A stretch of DNA of 13,766 nt from Pelomonas sp046294815 (GTDB lineage Bacteria; Pseudomonadota; Gammaproteobacteria; Burkholderiales; Burkholderiaceae_C), in contig JBKBOJ010000074.1 of assembly GCA_046294815.1 (NCBI GenBank), forward strand, positions 1 through 13,766, read 5' to 3'. Position numbers and translations under genes: made by a program. Under the pieces are notes generated by a model. That model ran no database searches, was not told the DNA's origin, and was given only the letters and a program-made list of their open reading frames with translations. Each line of letters starts with the position of its first letter. The first letter of the stretch is position 1. Shown here one piece after another: positions 6,859 through 12,450 of the stretch.

Positions 6859-7910
6859 ATGTTGGCGTCGGCCGGCGGCTTGGCCAACCGGGCTTCGGCG
6901 ACCTCGTGCAGGTCGGTCAGCAGCGCCGCGGCGGCGCGGATCATGGGCCAGGCCAGCGCCGCGCCGGTGCCGTCGGCGCTGTTCATGCCCAGCTCCAGCA
7001 GCGCCGAGGCGTGGAACAGCGCCAGCGCCTCGTCCAGCCCGCGGTGCACGTGGCTGCGGCAGAACACCGCGTAGTCGGTGACCGGTGCGCAGATCCGTGA
7101 CGCGAGCTTGAGCGCCGCGCAGGCAGCGATGCCGTCCACGATGATGAGGCTGCGCTTGCTGGCTGCCACCAGCATCGCACCCACCATGACGGCCAGCTCG
7201 TGGCCGCCGAAGGCGGCCAGCAGGTCCATGGGTTCGCGCGCGTCGCGGTGCCGCGCCTGCGCGCCGTGCAGCACGTCCAGCAGGTGCACCAGCTCGTCCT
7301 GGCGCATCGTGGGCCCGGAGACGACGAAGTTGCGCACCGGCTTGTCGGCCAGGCGTGACAGCACCAGCGCCGCACATTCCGCCGAGCCCTGGCCCATGCC
7401 GGCGCAGGCCAGCACGTTGCCGGGCAGGTTGTCGGCGATCTCCATGCCCACACGCACGCCGGCGTGGGCCTGCTCCAGGCTCATGGCCTGGGCGGTGCGC
7501 GCGTTGCGCGTGCCGTGCGCGACCTTGCGGGCCAGCAGCCGCGCGTGGGGCGGCAGGGTGTCGGCCACGCCGCAGTCCACCACGGTCAGGTGCAGGCCTT
7601 GCAGCCGCGCGAAGACGGACACGGGCAATTGGGCATGCAGCGCCATCTGCACCTGGTCGCGCGTGGCGCGGCCCCAGTGCGCCCCCACGCCTTCGACGAC
7701 GATGCCGTGGTCCGCGGCGAACAAGGCCAGCACCGGGTCGCGGAAGCGCGGCGTCAGGCTGTTCTGCACCAGGCCCAGCCGCACGGCCAGCGGTTCCAGT
7801 TCGCCGAGCCCGCCCGCGATGGCCGAGCGGCGGTCGACGCGGTCGCGCAAGGCCCGCTCCAGCTCGGGATTGGCAGTGGGTGAGATCAGCGACTGTTGGG
7901 CGACGGTCAT
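6843..7910 (-). CDS. cobT: Divergent CobT-like phosphoribosyltransferase
   Basis: Encodes 355 aa. CobT transfers phosphoribose from nicotinate mononucleotide to a base, classically 5,6-dimethylbenzimidazole, for the lower ligand of cobamides. The fold markers are present along the whole length: GGLGELEPLAVRLG (33-46), AADHGIVVEGV (65-75), VVDCGV (110-115), FGGHELAVMVGAMLVAA (234-250), and DGTGAALAWPMIRAA (313-327). Against my recollection of Salmonella CobT several key positions differ. The nucleotide loop GELGMANTT reads AGMGQGSAE (170-178), so Glu174 is Gly. The proposed general base Glu317 is Asp313. Base-pocket Ser80 is His78, while Gln88 is kept (Gln86). KPPGSLG near the N-terminus is lost. 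The base used, or whether it is active, cannot be told. It follows ilvA by 33 bp in the same direction; no other cobamide genes are visible. The stop lies in a REP-like half-site. Confidence 0.82.
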   Translation of the reverse strand: MTVAQQSLISPTANPELERALRDRVDRRSAIAGGLGELEPLAVRLGLVQNSLTPRFRDPVLALFAADHGIVVEGVGAHWGRATRDQVQMALHAQLPVSVFARLQGLHLTVVDCGVADTLPPHARLLARKVAHGTRNARTAQAMSLEQAHAGVRVGMEIADNLPGNVLACAGMGQGSAECAALVLSRLADKPVRNFVVSGPTMRQDELVHLLDVLHGAQARHRDAREPMDLLAAFGGHELAVMVGAMLVAASKRSLIIVDGIAACAALKLASRICAPVTDYAVFCRSHVHRGLDEALALFHASALLELGMNSADGTGAALAWPMIRAAAALLTDLHEVAEARLAKPPADANIPTGS

Positions 7911-7943
7911 GGCGCAGGCGGCGACGGACCCCCGGATTTCAAC

Positions 7944-9524
7944 TCAACCCAGGAACAATCGGTAGGCTGGATTGGCGGTTTCGTCCTCAAACGGGTAGTT
8001 CAAGCCTTCGAGGAAGCTGCGCAGCGCGGCGGTATCGCCCCGCGGCACCTGGATGCCCACAAGGATGCGGCCGTAGTCCGCGCCCTGGTTGCGGTAGTGG
8101 AACAGGCTGATGTTCCAGTCCGGGTGCATGCTGGACAGGAACTTCATCAGCGCGCCCGGCCGCTCGGGGAACACGAAGCGGTAGAGCCGCTCATTGCGCG
8201 CCAGTTCGCTGCGGCCGCCCACCATGTGGCGCACATGCTGCTTGGCCAGCTCGTTGTGCGTCAGATCCAGCGTCTCGAAGCCGGCCTTGCTGAAGTTGCG
8301 CGCCAGCTTGGCGGCTTCCTCGGGCTTGCTGATGGCGATGCCGACGAAGATGTGGGCGACGCTGGCGTCGGCAATGCGGTAGTTGAACTCGGTGACGCTG
8401 CGCGGCCCCAGCAGTTCGCAGAAGCGCTTGAAGCTGCCGCGCGCCTCGGGGATGGTGACCGCGAACAGGGCTTCGCGCTGCTCGCCCACCTCGGCGCGCT
8501 CGGCGACGAAGCGCAGGCGGTCGAAGTTCATGTTGGCGCCGCAGGTCACCGCCACCAGCGTCTGGCCCTTGGCGCCCGTCCTGGCAACATACTGCTTGAG
8601 CGCGGCCACGCCCATGGCGCCGGACGGCTCCAGGATGGAGCGCGTGTCCTCGAAGACGTCCTTGATGGCCGCGCAGACAGCGTCGGTGTCCACGACGATG
8701 AAGTCGTCGACCAGTTCGCGGGCGATGCGAAAAGTCTCCTCGCCGACCAGCTTGACGGCCGTGCCGTCGGCGAACAGGCCCACATCGGTCAGCGTCACGC
8801 GCTTGCCGGCCCTGACGGAGCGCAGCATCGCGTCTGAATCGGTCGTCTGCACGCCGATGATCTTGATCTCGGGCCGCAGCGCCTTGACGTAGGCGGCCAC
8901 GCCGGAGATCAGGCCGCCGCCGCCGATGGCCACGAAGATGGCGTCGATGGGGCCGGGGTGCTGCCGGAGCAGTTCCATCGCGATGGTGCCCTGGCCGGCG
9001 ATGACGTCGGGGTCGTCGAAGGGATGGACGAAGGTCAGGCCTTGCGCTCGCTCCAGCTCCAGCGCGTGGCCGTAGGCGTCGCTGTAGCTCTCGCCGTGCA
9101 GCACCACCTCGCCGCCCAGCGCCTTGACGGCGTCGACCTTGACCTGGGGCGTCGTGACCGGCATCACGATGACGGCGCGGCAGCCCAGCTTGCGCGCCGA
9201 CAGGGCCACGCCCTGAGCATGGTTGCCTGCGGACGCGCAGATCACGCCCGCCGCGCGCTGCTCGGCGCTCAGGTGGGCCATCTTGTTGTAGGCGCCGCGC
9301 AGCTTGAAGCTGAATACGTCCTGCTCGTCCTCGCGTTTGAGCCAGACCTTGTTGCCCAGGCGCTTGGACAGCTTGACCGCGTGGGTCAGGTCGGTCTCGC
9401 GGGCCACCTCGTAGACGCGCGCATTCAGGATGCGCTGCAGGTAGCTGCTGCCCGGCGGCAGCATGGCCGGCACGAGGGGCGTGGCTTTGGGCGCGGGCGG
9501 GCGGCGGCGCGAGGGGGCGCTCAT
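7944..9524 (-). CDS. ilvA: Threonine ammonia-lyase, biosynthetic
   Basis: Encodes 526 aa, the two-ACT-domain long form (E. coli IlvA is 514 aa). It is a cytosolic PLP enzyme that converts threonine to 2-oxobutanoate and ammonia, the committed step to isoleucine. The PLP lysine is Lys74 in DVFSFKLRGAYNK; SAGNHAQGVALSA and the phosphate-binding loop AIGGGGLISG (about 197-206) follow. The C-terminal third has two ACT-like regulatory domains: one from about AVTIPEARGSFKRFCELLG, the second from about RLYRFVFPERPGALMKFLSSM, with the NISLFHYRNQGADYGRILVGI motif. This form is usually feedback-inhibited by isoleucine. The ATG at 9524 has GGAG six to seven bases upstream; the open frame further up is not coding. 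TATCAT (9560-9555, minus strand) is a possible -10 box. The cobT-like gene follows closely. Confidence 0.96.
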   Translation of the reverse strand: MSAPSRRRPPAPKATPLVPAMLPPGSSYLQRILNARVYEVARETDLTHAVKLSKRLGNKVWLKREDEQDVFSFKLRGAYNKMAHLSAEQRAAGVICASAGNHAQGVALSARKLGCRAVIVMPVTTPQVKVDAVKALGGEVVLHGESYSDAYGHALELERAQGLTFVHPFDDPDVIAGQGTIAMELLRQHPGPIDAIFVAIGGGGLISGVAAYVKALRPEIKIIGVQTTDSDAMLRSVRAGKRVTLTDVGLFADGTAVKLVGEETFRIARELVDDFIVVDTDAVCAAIKDVFEDTRSILEPSGAMGVAALKQYVARTGAKGQTLVAVTCGANMNFDRLRFVAERAEVGEQREALFAVTIPEARGSFKRFCELLGPRSVTEFNYRIADASVAHIFVGIAISKPEEAAKLARNFSKAGFETLDLTHNELAKQHVRHMVGGRSELARNERLYRFVFPERPGALMKFLSSMHPDWNISLFHYRNQGADYGRILVGIQVPRGDTAALRSFLEGLNYPFEDETANPAYRLFLG

Positions 9525-9600
9525 CGGGTCTCCAGGGGCTTGTTGCGGCGCCGCATGATAGGCGAGCCCCCTCAGGCGGGACCGCCGTCCGCCTTCGGAG

Positions 9601-9632
9601 AAAAAAAACCCGAGCTCTTGCAAGCTCGGGTT
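9601..9632 (-). terminator. Intrinsic terminator on the minus strand
   Basis: A perfect 10-bp stem, AACCCGAGCT (9607-9616) with AGCTCGGGTT (9623-9632) and a six-base loop, is followed on the minus strand by eight T (plus-strand A-run 9601-9608). The T-run exists only in the minus direction. The gene next to it on the right (osmC-like) is on the plus strand, so it ends a transcript that starts in the intergenic region, 77 bp before ilvA. Confidence 0.9.
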
Positions 9633-9668
9633 GAATCCACCATGGAGGCGGTGGAGGAGACAATCGAT

Positions 9669-9684
9669 GCGAAAACGTTTTCGC
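9669..9684. promoter_or_regulatory. Perfect LacI/PurR-type operator palindrome
   Basis: GCGAAAACGTTTTCGC is a perfect 16-bp palindrome with the central ACGT and A/T-flanked half-sites typical of LacI-family operators (PurR, FruR-like). It would lie at about +3 to +18 of the proposed sRNA transcript and about 73 bp before the osmC-like start, so it could repress either. No LacI-family regulator gene is in the window. As RNA it could also form a short hairpin. Confidence 0.45.
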
Positions 9685-9692
9685 CTGGGAGA

Positions 9693-9722
9693 AGTGTAGC
9701 GCCGAGTTATGCTGCGCTGCAA
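9693..9722 (-). promoter_or_regulatory. Candidate sigma-70 promoter of the small RNA
   Basis: On the minus strand, TTGCAG (9722-9717) and TACACT (9698-9693) are separated by 18 bases and match the -35 and -10 consensus at four positions each. Initiation would be at about 9686, just before the palindrome. The opposite strand carries AATAAT (9721-9726), a possible -10 for the osmC-like gene, so the two promoters would face away from each other and overlap. Confidence 0.35.
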
Positions 9723-9756
9723 TAATTTTCGTGAACGATTTGGAGGCTGGCCCCTA

Positions 9757-10194
9757 ATGACAATGGAATGCACCGTCAGCTGGCTGGGCCCCGAGGGGCC
9801 CAGCGGCATGAGCTTCGTCGCCGAGACGGGCAGCGGCCATGTGCTGGCCATGGATGGCGCACCGGACGGCGGCGGCCGCAACCTGGCGCCGCGGCCGATG
9901 GAAACCGTGCTGGCCGGCACCGGCGGCTGCACGGCCTACGACGTGGTGTTGATCCTGAAGCGCGGCCGGCACGACGTCAGAGGCTGCCGTGTCACGCTGA
10001 AGGCCGAGCGTGCAACCAGCGACCCCAAGGTGTTCACGGCCATCCACTTCCACTTCATCGTCAGCGGCAGGGGGCTCAAGCCCGAGATCGTCGAGCGCGC
10101 CGTGAAGCTGTCGCACGAGAAGTACTGCTCGGCCACCGCGATGCTGGCCAAGACCTCGGCCATCAGCACGTCGTTCGAGGTGGTGGAGGTCTGA
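9757..10194 (+). CDS. OsmC-family protein, YhfA-like
   Basis: Encodes 145 aa, typical of the YhfA branch of the OsmC/Ohr family. OsmC and Ohr proteins are thiol peroxidases for organic hydroperoxides; the role of YhfA itself is not settled. The two family cysteines are present: Cys58 in AGTGGCTAYDVVLILKRGR and Cys124 in SHEKYCSATAMLAK. The pattern AMDGAPDGGG...PRPMETVL and HFHFIVSGRGL also matches E. coli YhfA as I recall it. The ATG at 9757 is preceded by TGGAGG about ten bases upstream; an in-frame ATG at 9763 and one at 9709 are less likely, the last lacking a Shine-Dalgarno. It converges on coq7 with ten bases between the stops and no visible terminator. Confidence 0.88.
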   Translation: MTMECTVSWLGPEGPSGMSFVAETGSGHVLAMDGAPDGGGRNLAPRPMETVLAGTGGCTAYDVVLILKRGRHDVRGCRVTLKAERATSDPKVFTAIHFHFIVSGRGLKPEIVERAVKLSHEKYCSATAMLAKTSAISTSFEVVEV

Positions 10195-10204
10195 CGACAG
10201 AGGC

Positions 10205-10876
10205 TTAGATGCGGTGCGCCACGGTCGTCATGACCTTGGCCGCGGCGCGCATCAGGCCCTGGACGGCGGGCGGCAGTGGCAGCGCGCCCGCTGCCAGCGC
10301 GGCCTCGGCGTGAGCGGCCTCATCCACCTTCATCTGCTCGACGATGGCCCGCGAAGCGGTGTCGGCCGCCGGGAGTCGGTCGAGGTGGGAGGCGAGGTGG
10401 GCTTCCACTTGTCGCTCCGTTTCGACGACGAAGCCCAGGCTCCATTTGTCGCCCGCAAGGCCGGCCAGACTGCCCCACGCGAAGGCGCCACCCCACCACA
10501 GCGGTGCCAGATGGCTGGTGTGGGTGCCCAGTTGTGCCACGCGCTCGGCCGTCCAGGCCAGGTGGTCTAGCTCCTCCCTCGCCGCATGCTCGAAATGGCG
10601 GCGCAAGTCGGCGTCGCGGCTGAACAGGGCCTGGGCCTGGTACAGGGCCTGCGCGCAGATTTCGCCCACATGGTTGACCCGCATCAGCGCGCCCGACTGG
10701 CTTGCCTCTTGGTCGCTCAGGGACGCAGTGGTGGCCGCCGCCGGTGAAGGACGTTCGGCGCGGGCCGGCGCGAAGACGGTGCGCAGCCCGGAGTCCAGCG
10801 CGGTCAGGAGGCGATCCTGGATGCTGGTTGCGCGTGGAAGCGTGCTGCTTGCGTCTTGATGCATTCCGTTGGCCAT
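10205..10876 (-). CDS. coq7: Coq7, demethoxyubiquinone hydroxylase
   Basis: Encodes about 223 aa. Coq7 is a membrane-associated di-iron monooxygenase that performs the penultimate ring hydroxylation in ubiquinone synthesis. Ligand candidates numbered from this start are Glu72 (NHVGEICAQALYQAQAL), Glu102 and His105 (REELDHLAWTAERV), Glu154 (VETERQVEAHL), and Glu186 with His189 (MKVDEAAHAEAAL), which is the full E/ExxH, E/ExxH set. The stretch LAPLWWGGAFAWGSLAGLAGDKWSLGFV is also typical. The start is unsure: ATG 10876 (MANGMHQDAS) or ATG 10864 (MHQDAS), neither with a good Shine-Dalgarno. The open frame to 10999 adds residues not usual for the family. It is transcribed divergently from porin 1. 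Confidence 0.93.
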   Translation of the reverse strand: MANGMHQDASSTLPRATSIQDRLLTALDSGLRTVFAPARAERPSPAAATTASLSDQEASQSGALMRVNHVGEICAQALYQAQALFSRDADLRRHFEHAAREELDHLAWTAERVAQLGTHTSHLAPLWWGGAFAWGSLAGLAGDKWSLGFVVETERQVEAHLASHLDRLPAADTASRAIVEQMKVDEAAHAEAALAAGALPLPPAVQGLMRAAAKVMTTVAHRI

Positions 10877-10985
10877 TGTTTCGATGAAGAAATCATGAAA
10901 AGGAGCGTCGCGTTGTCCCCTTGCAACGACAACGCAAAATTTCATATCCGTGAATTCCCGAGGGGGCGAACCTGTAGTGGAATAC

Positions 10986-11037
10986 GCGCACTTCCTCACG
11001 GGAGGTGCGCAGCCGATCCCCGGGATTGCGGGATTGG
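10986..11037 (+). other. Two hairpins in the 5' untranslated region of porin 1
   Basis: A 10-bp stem GCGCACTTCC (10986-10995) with GGAGGTGCGC (11001-11010), one G-U pair and a five-base loop, is followed three bases later by a second stem, CCGATCCC (11013-11020) with GGGATTGG (11030-11037), also with one G-U pair. The ribosome-binding site at 11055-11060 is left free. There is no T-run, so these are not terminators; 5' stem-loops that protect abundant outer-membrane protein mRNAs are a plausible reading. The promoter itself is not clear: TTGCAA (10920-10925) with CATATC 16 bases later is the best candidate, and it is weak. Confidence 0.45.
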
Positions 11038-11066
11038 TTGCTCGGACGAATTTCTAGGAGTATCGA

Positions 11067-12083
11067 ATGAAGAAAGCTCTGATTGCCCTGGCCGTGCTCG
11101 GTCTGACCGGCGGCGCCGCTATGGCGCAATCCTCGGTGACGCTGTTCGGCATCGTGGACGCCAACGTGCGTTACACCAAGTCCAGCGGCCAAACGCTGAA
11201 GCAGCTGGGCACCGATGGCCTGAACAGCAGCCGCCTCGGCGTGCGTGGCACGGAAGACCTGGGTGGCGGCCTGAAGGCTGGCTTCTGGCTGGAAGCTGCG
11301 CTGAGCCCCGATACCGGCGCGGTCGATTCGTCCCGCTTCTGGGGCCGTCGCGCCAGCGTCAGCCTGATCGGTGAATTCGGCGAAGTGCGCCTGGGCCGTG
11401 GCATGACCTCGACCCGCCTGCACATCTACGACTTCGACCCGTACTCGACGACCGGCCTGGGCGACGTGTCCAAGGTCTACTCGGTGCTGGGCAGCGGCGC
11501 CGACACGCTGAACCGTGCCGACAACCAGGTCCAGTACTTCCTGCCCAGCAACCTGGGTGGCTTCTACGGCTCGGTGGACGTCGCCGCTGGCGAGGGCGCG
11601 GTGGGCAAGAAGGCCATCGGTGGCCGCATCGGTTACAAGAACGGTCCGTTGCATGTCTCCGCTGCGCTGGAGAACACCACCGGCGCCGGCAACGACAAGT
11701 TCAAGCAGACCAGCATCGGTGGTGCCTACGACTTCGGCGTCGTGCGTCCGTCGTTCAACTACAGCGAGAACAAGTTCCGCGCCGCCAAGCAGACGATCTA
11801 CACGTTCGCGCTGACCGCCCCGGTGGGCCAGCAGGGCCAGGTTCTGGCGTCCTACACCGACTCCAAGGCGAACAACGCTGCCGAGGCCATCAGTGGCGTG
11901 GGCGACGCCAAGCTGCTGGCTGTGGGCTACGTGCACAGCGTGTCCAAGCGTACCGCGCTGTACACGACCTTTGCCGAAATCAAGAACGACAAGCTGGGCC
12001 GCTTTGCCGTGGCCGGTTCGCCGGCGGTCGCCAACGGCGCCAGGTCGACCGGTTTCGACGTGGGCATTCGCCACAGCTTCTGA
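11067..12083 (+). CDS. General outer-membrane porin 1 (Gram-negative porin family)
   Basis: Encodes 338 aa. It is a 16-stranded, trimeric-type outer-membrane porin of the betaproteobacterial (Omp32/OmpC-like) group, giving passive diffusion of small, usually anionic, solutes. The signal peptide is residues 1-20 (MKKALIALAVLGLTGGAAMA, cleavage before QSSVTLFGIVD). The conserved SSRLGVRGTEDLGGGLKAGFWLE follows, then FWGRRASVSLIGEFGEVRLGRGM, DNQVQYFLPSNLGGFYGSV and AAGEGA. The last strand ends in Phe (VGIRHSF), the outer-membrane assembly signal. Codons favour CGT, GGT, AAC and CTG, as in highly expressed genes. TAGGAG lies six bases before the ATG. An intrinsic terminator ends the transcript 36 bp after the stop. 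The minus-strand open frame opposite it is a shadow. Confidence 0.95.
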   Translation: MKKALIALAVLGLTGGAAMAQSSVTLFGIVDANVRYTKSSGQTLKQLGTDGLNSSRLGVRGTEDLGGGLKAGFWLEAALSPDTGAVDSSRFWGRRASVSLIGEFGEVRLGRGMTSTRLHIYDFDPYSTTGLGDVSKVYSVLGSGADTLNRADNQVQYFLPSNLGGFYGSVDVAAGEGAVGKKAIGGRIGYKNGPLHVSAALENTTGAGNDKFKQTSIGGAYDFGVVRPSFNYSENKFRAAKQTIYTFALTAPVGQQGQVLASYTDSKANNAAEAISGVGDAKLLAVGYVHSVSKRTALYTTFAEIKNDKLGRFAVAGSPAVANGARSTGFDVGIRHSF

Positions 12084-12118
12084 TGGTCGGCGGCCATCGG
12101 CCGCTGCCCTTCAAAGCC

Positions 12119-12142
12119 AAGCCGCCTTCGGGCGGCTTTTTT
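12119..12142 (+). terminator. Intrinsic terminator of porin 1
   Basis: AAGCCGCC (12119-12126), tetraloop TTCG, and GGCGGCTT (12131-12138) form a perfect 8-bp stem with a very stable UUCG loop, followed by a run of T to 12142. It lies 36 bp after the porin 1 stop and directly before the REP-like composite. Confidence 0.95.
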
Positions 12143-12153
12143 GTTTGTCACGT

Positions 12154-12342
12154 CTAGGAGCCTGTCGGGCTTTGGGTCGGGATCGCCCCGCCAATCACCC
12201 CGGCCCTTCGGGTTGGGTCTGCAAGGGGGGCTGATCCGGCGTTGCAAATGCTCGCTGGGCATCAAGCCGAGGTCCGCTTTGCGCCTGGGCTGAACCCCCT
12301 TGCAGGCCCAACGCGCTTCCGACCCAAGGCCCGGCAGGCTCC
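12154..12342. repeat. Composite of nested inverted repeats, REP-like family
   Basis: The outer arms of 24 bases (12157-12180 and 12319-12342) are inverted copies differing at two positions, both compatible with G-U pairing; the left begins GGAGCCTGTCGGGC. The inner arms of 18 bases, GTTGGGTCTGCAAGGGGG (12212-12229) and its inverse (12295-12312), differ at one position, again G-U compatible. The right arm with its inner flank matches the left half of the element at 3206 over almost 40 bases. About 65 bases between the inner arms and 31 between the left arms are unmatched. No open reading frame or transposase is visible inside, so it is a non-autonomous repeat. Confidence 0.8.
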
Positions 12343-12450
12343 AAGGACAGGGCAATTGCTGTGGGCGAGGCGCAACAGCCTCGGTGGAGTTAGGGGACAG
12401 TTCGCTGAGAATGATTGTGTTTGCCATACCCCTTACAGGAGACAACCTTG
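12343..12450 (+). promoter_or_regulatory. Upstream region of porin 2
   Basis: This 108-bp stretch between the repeat composite and the porin 2 start must hold its promoter. TGAGAATGATTGTGT (12406-12420) agrees with the Fur box core TGATAATnATTATCA at ten of fourteen positions and is A/T-rich for this genome. No confident -35/-10 pair is visible; TTCGCT (12401-12406) with CCATAC 17 bases later is weak. A strong AGGAG (12437-12441) lies nine bases before the ATG. Confidence 0.3.

Larger units (their letters stand above)
9601..9686 (-). ncRNA. Candidate small RNA with anti-Shine-Dalgarno loops
   Basis: I infer an RNA of about 86 nt running from about 9686 down to the T-run at 9601. Seen in order: a palindrome able to form a 5' hairpin (9684-9669), a single-stranded-looking UUGUCUCCUCC (9663-9653), and a hairpin UCCACC/GGUGGA (9655-9650 with 9641-9636) whose eight-base loop GCCUCCAU presents CCUCC. 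A perfect intrinsic terminator hairpin with U-run ends it. No credible open reading frame lies within it on this strand. CCUCC motifs exposed in loops are a known design of trans-acting sRNAs such as the alphaproteobacterial cuckoo/CcsR family; I do not claim homology. The alternative is a leader or attenuator of ilvA, but no leader peptide rich in Ile, Leu or Val codons is visible. Confidence 0.5.

Noticed and set aside
9625..9690. tRNA-like sequence (GGGTTGAATCC near a CCA)
   Set aside because: The T-arm cannot be completed on either strand and no anticodon or acceptor stem partner exists.
9652..9700. Ten-codon plus-strand ORF (MRKRFRLGEV) behind GGAGGAGACA
   Set aside because: The Shine-Dalgarno is good, but the start lies in the palindrome, the ORF is very short, and the purine-rich leader is just the complement of the sRNA CUCCUCC. 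It could be a microprotein or relic, but nothing supports it.
9601..9722. Transcription attenuator with a leader peptide for ilvA
   Set aside because: The terminator is on the right strand and close to ilvA, but no short ORF rich in Ile, Leu, Val or Thr codons precedes it and I see no competing antiterminator stem. It is kept only as the alternative to an sRNA.
10893..12074. Minus-strand ORF of 393 aa opposite porin 1, and a similar 392-aa one opposite porin 2
   Set aside because: Both are antisense shadows caused by strong codon bias of the porins; no start signal or motif, and the porin frames are certain.
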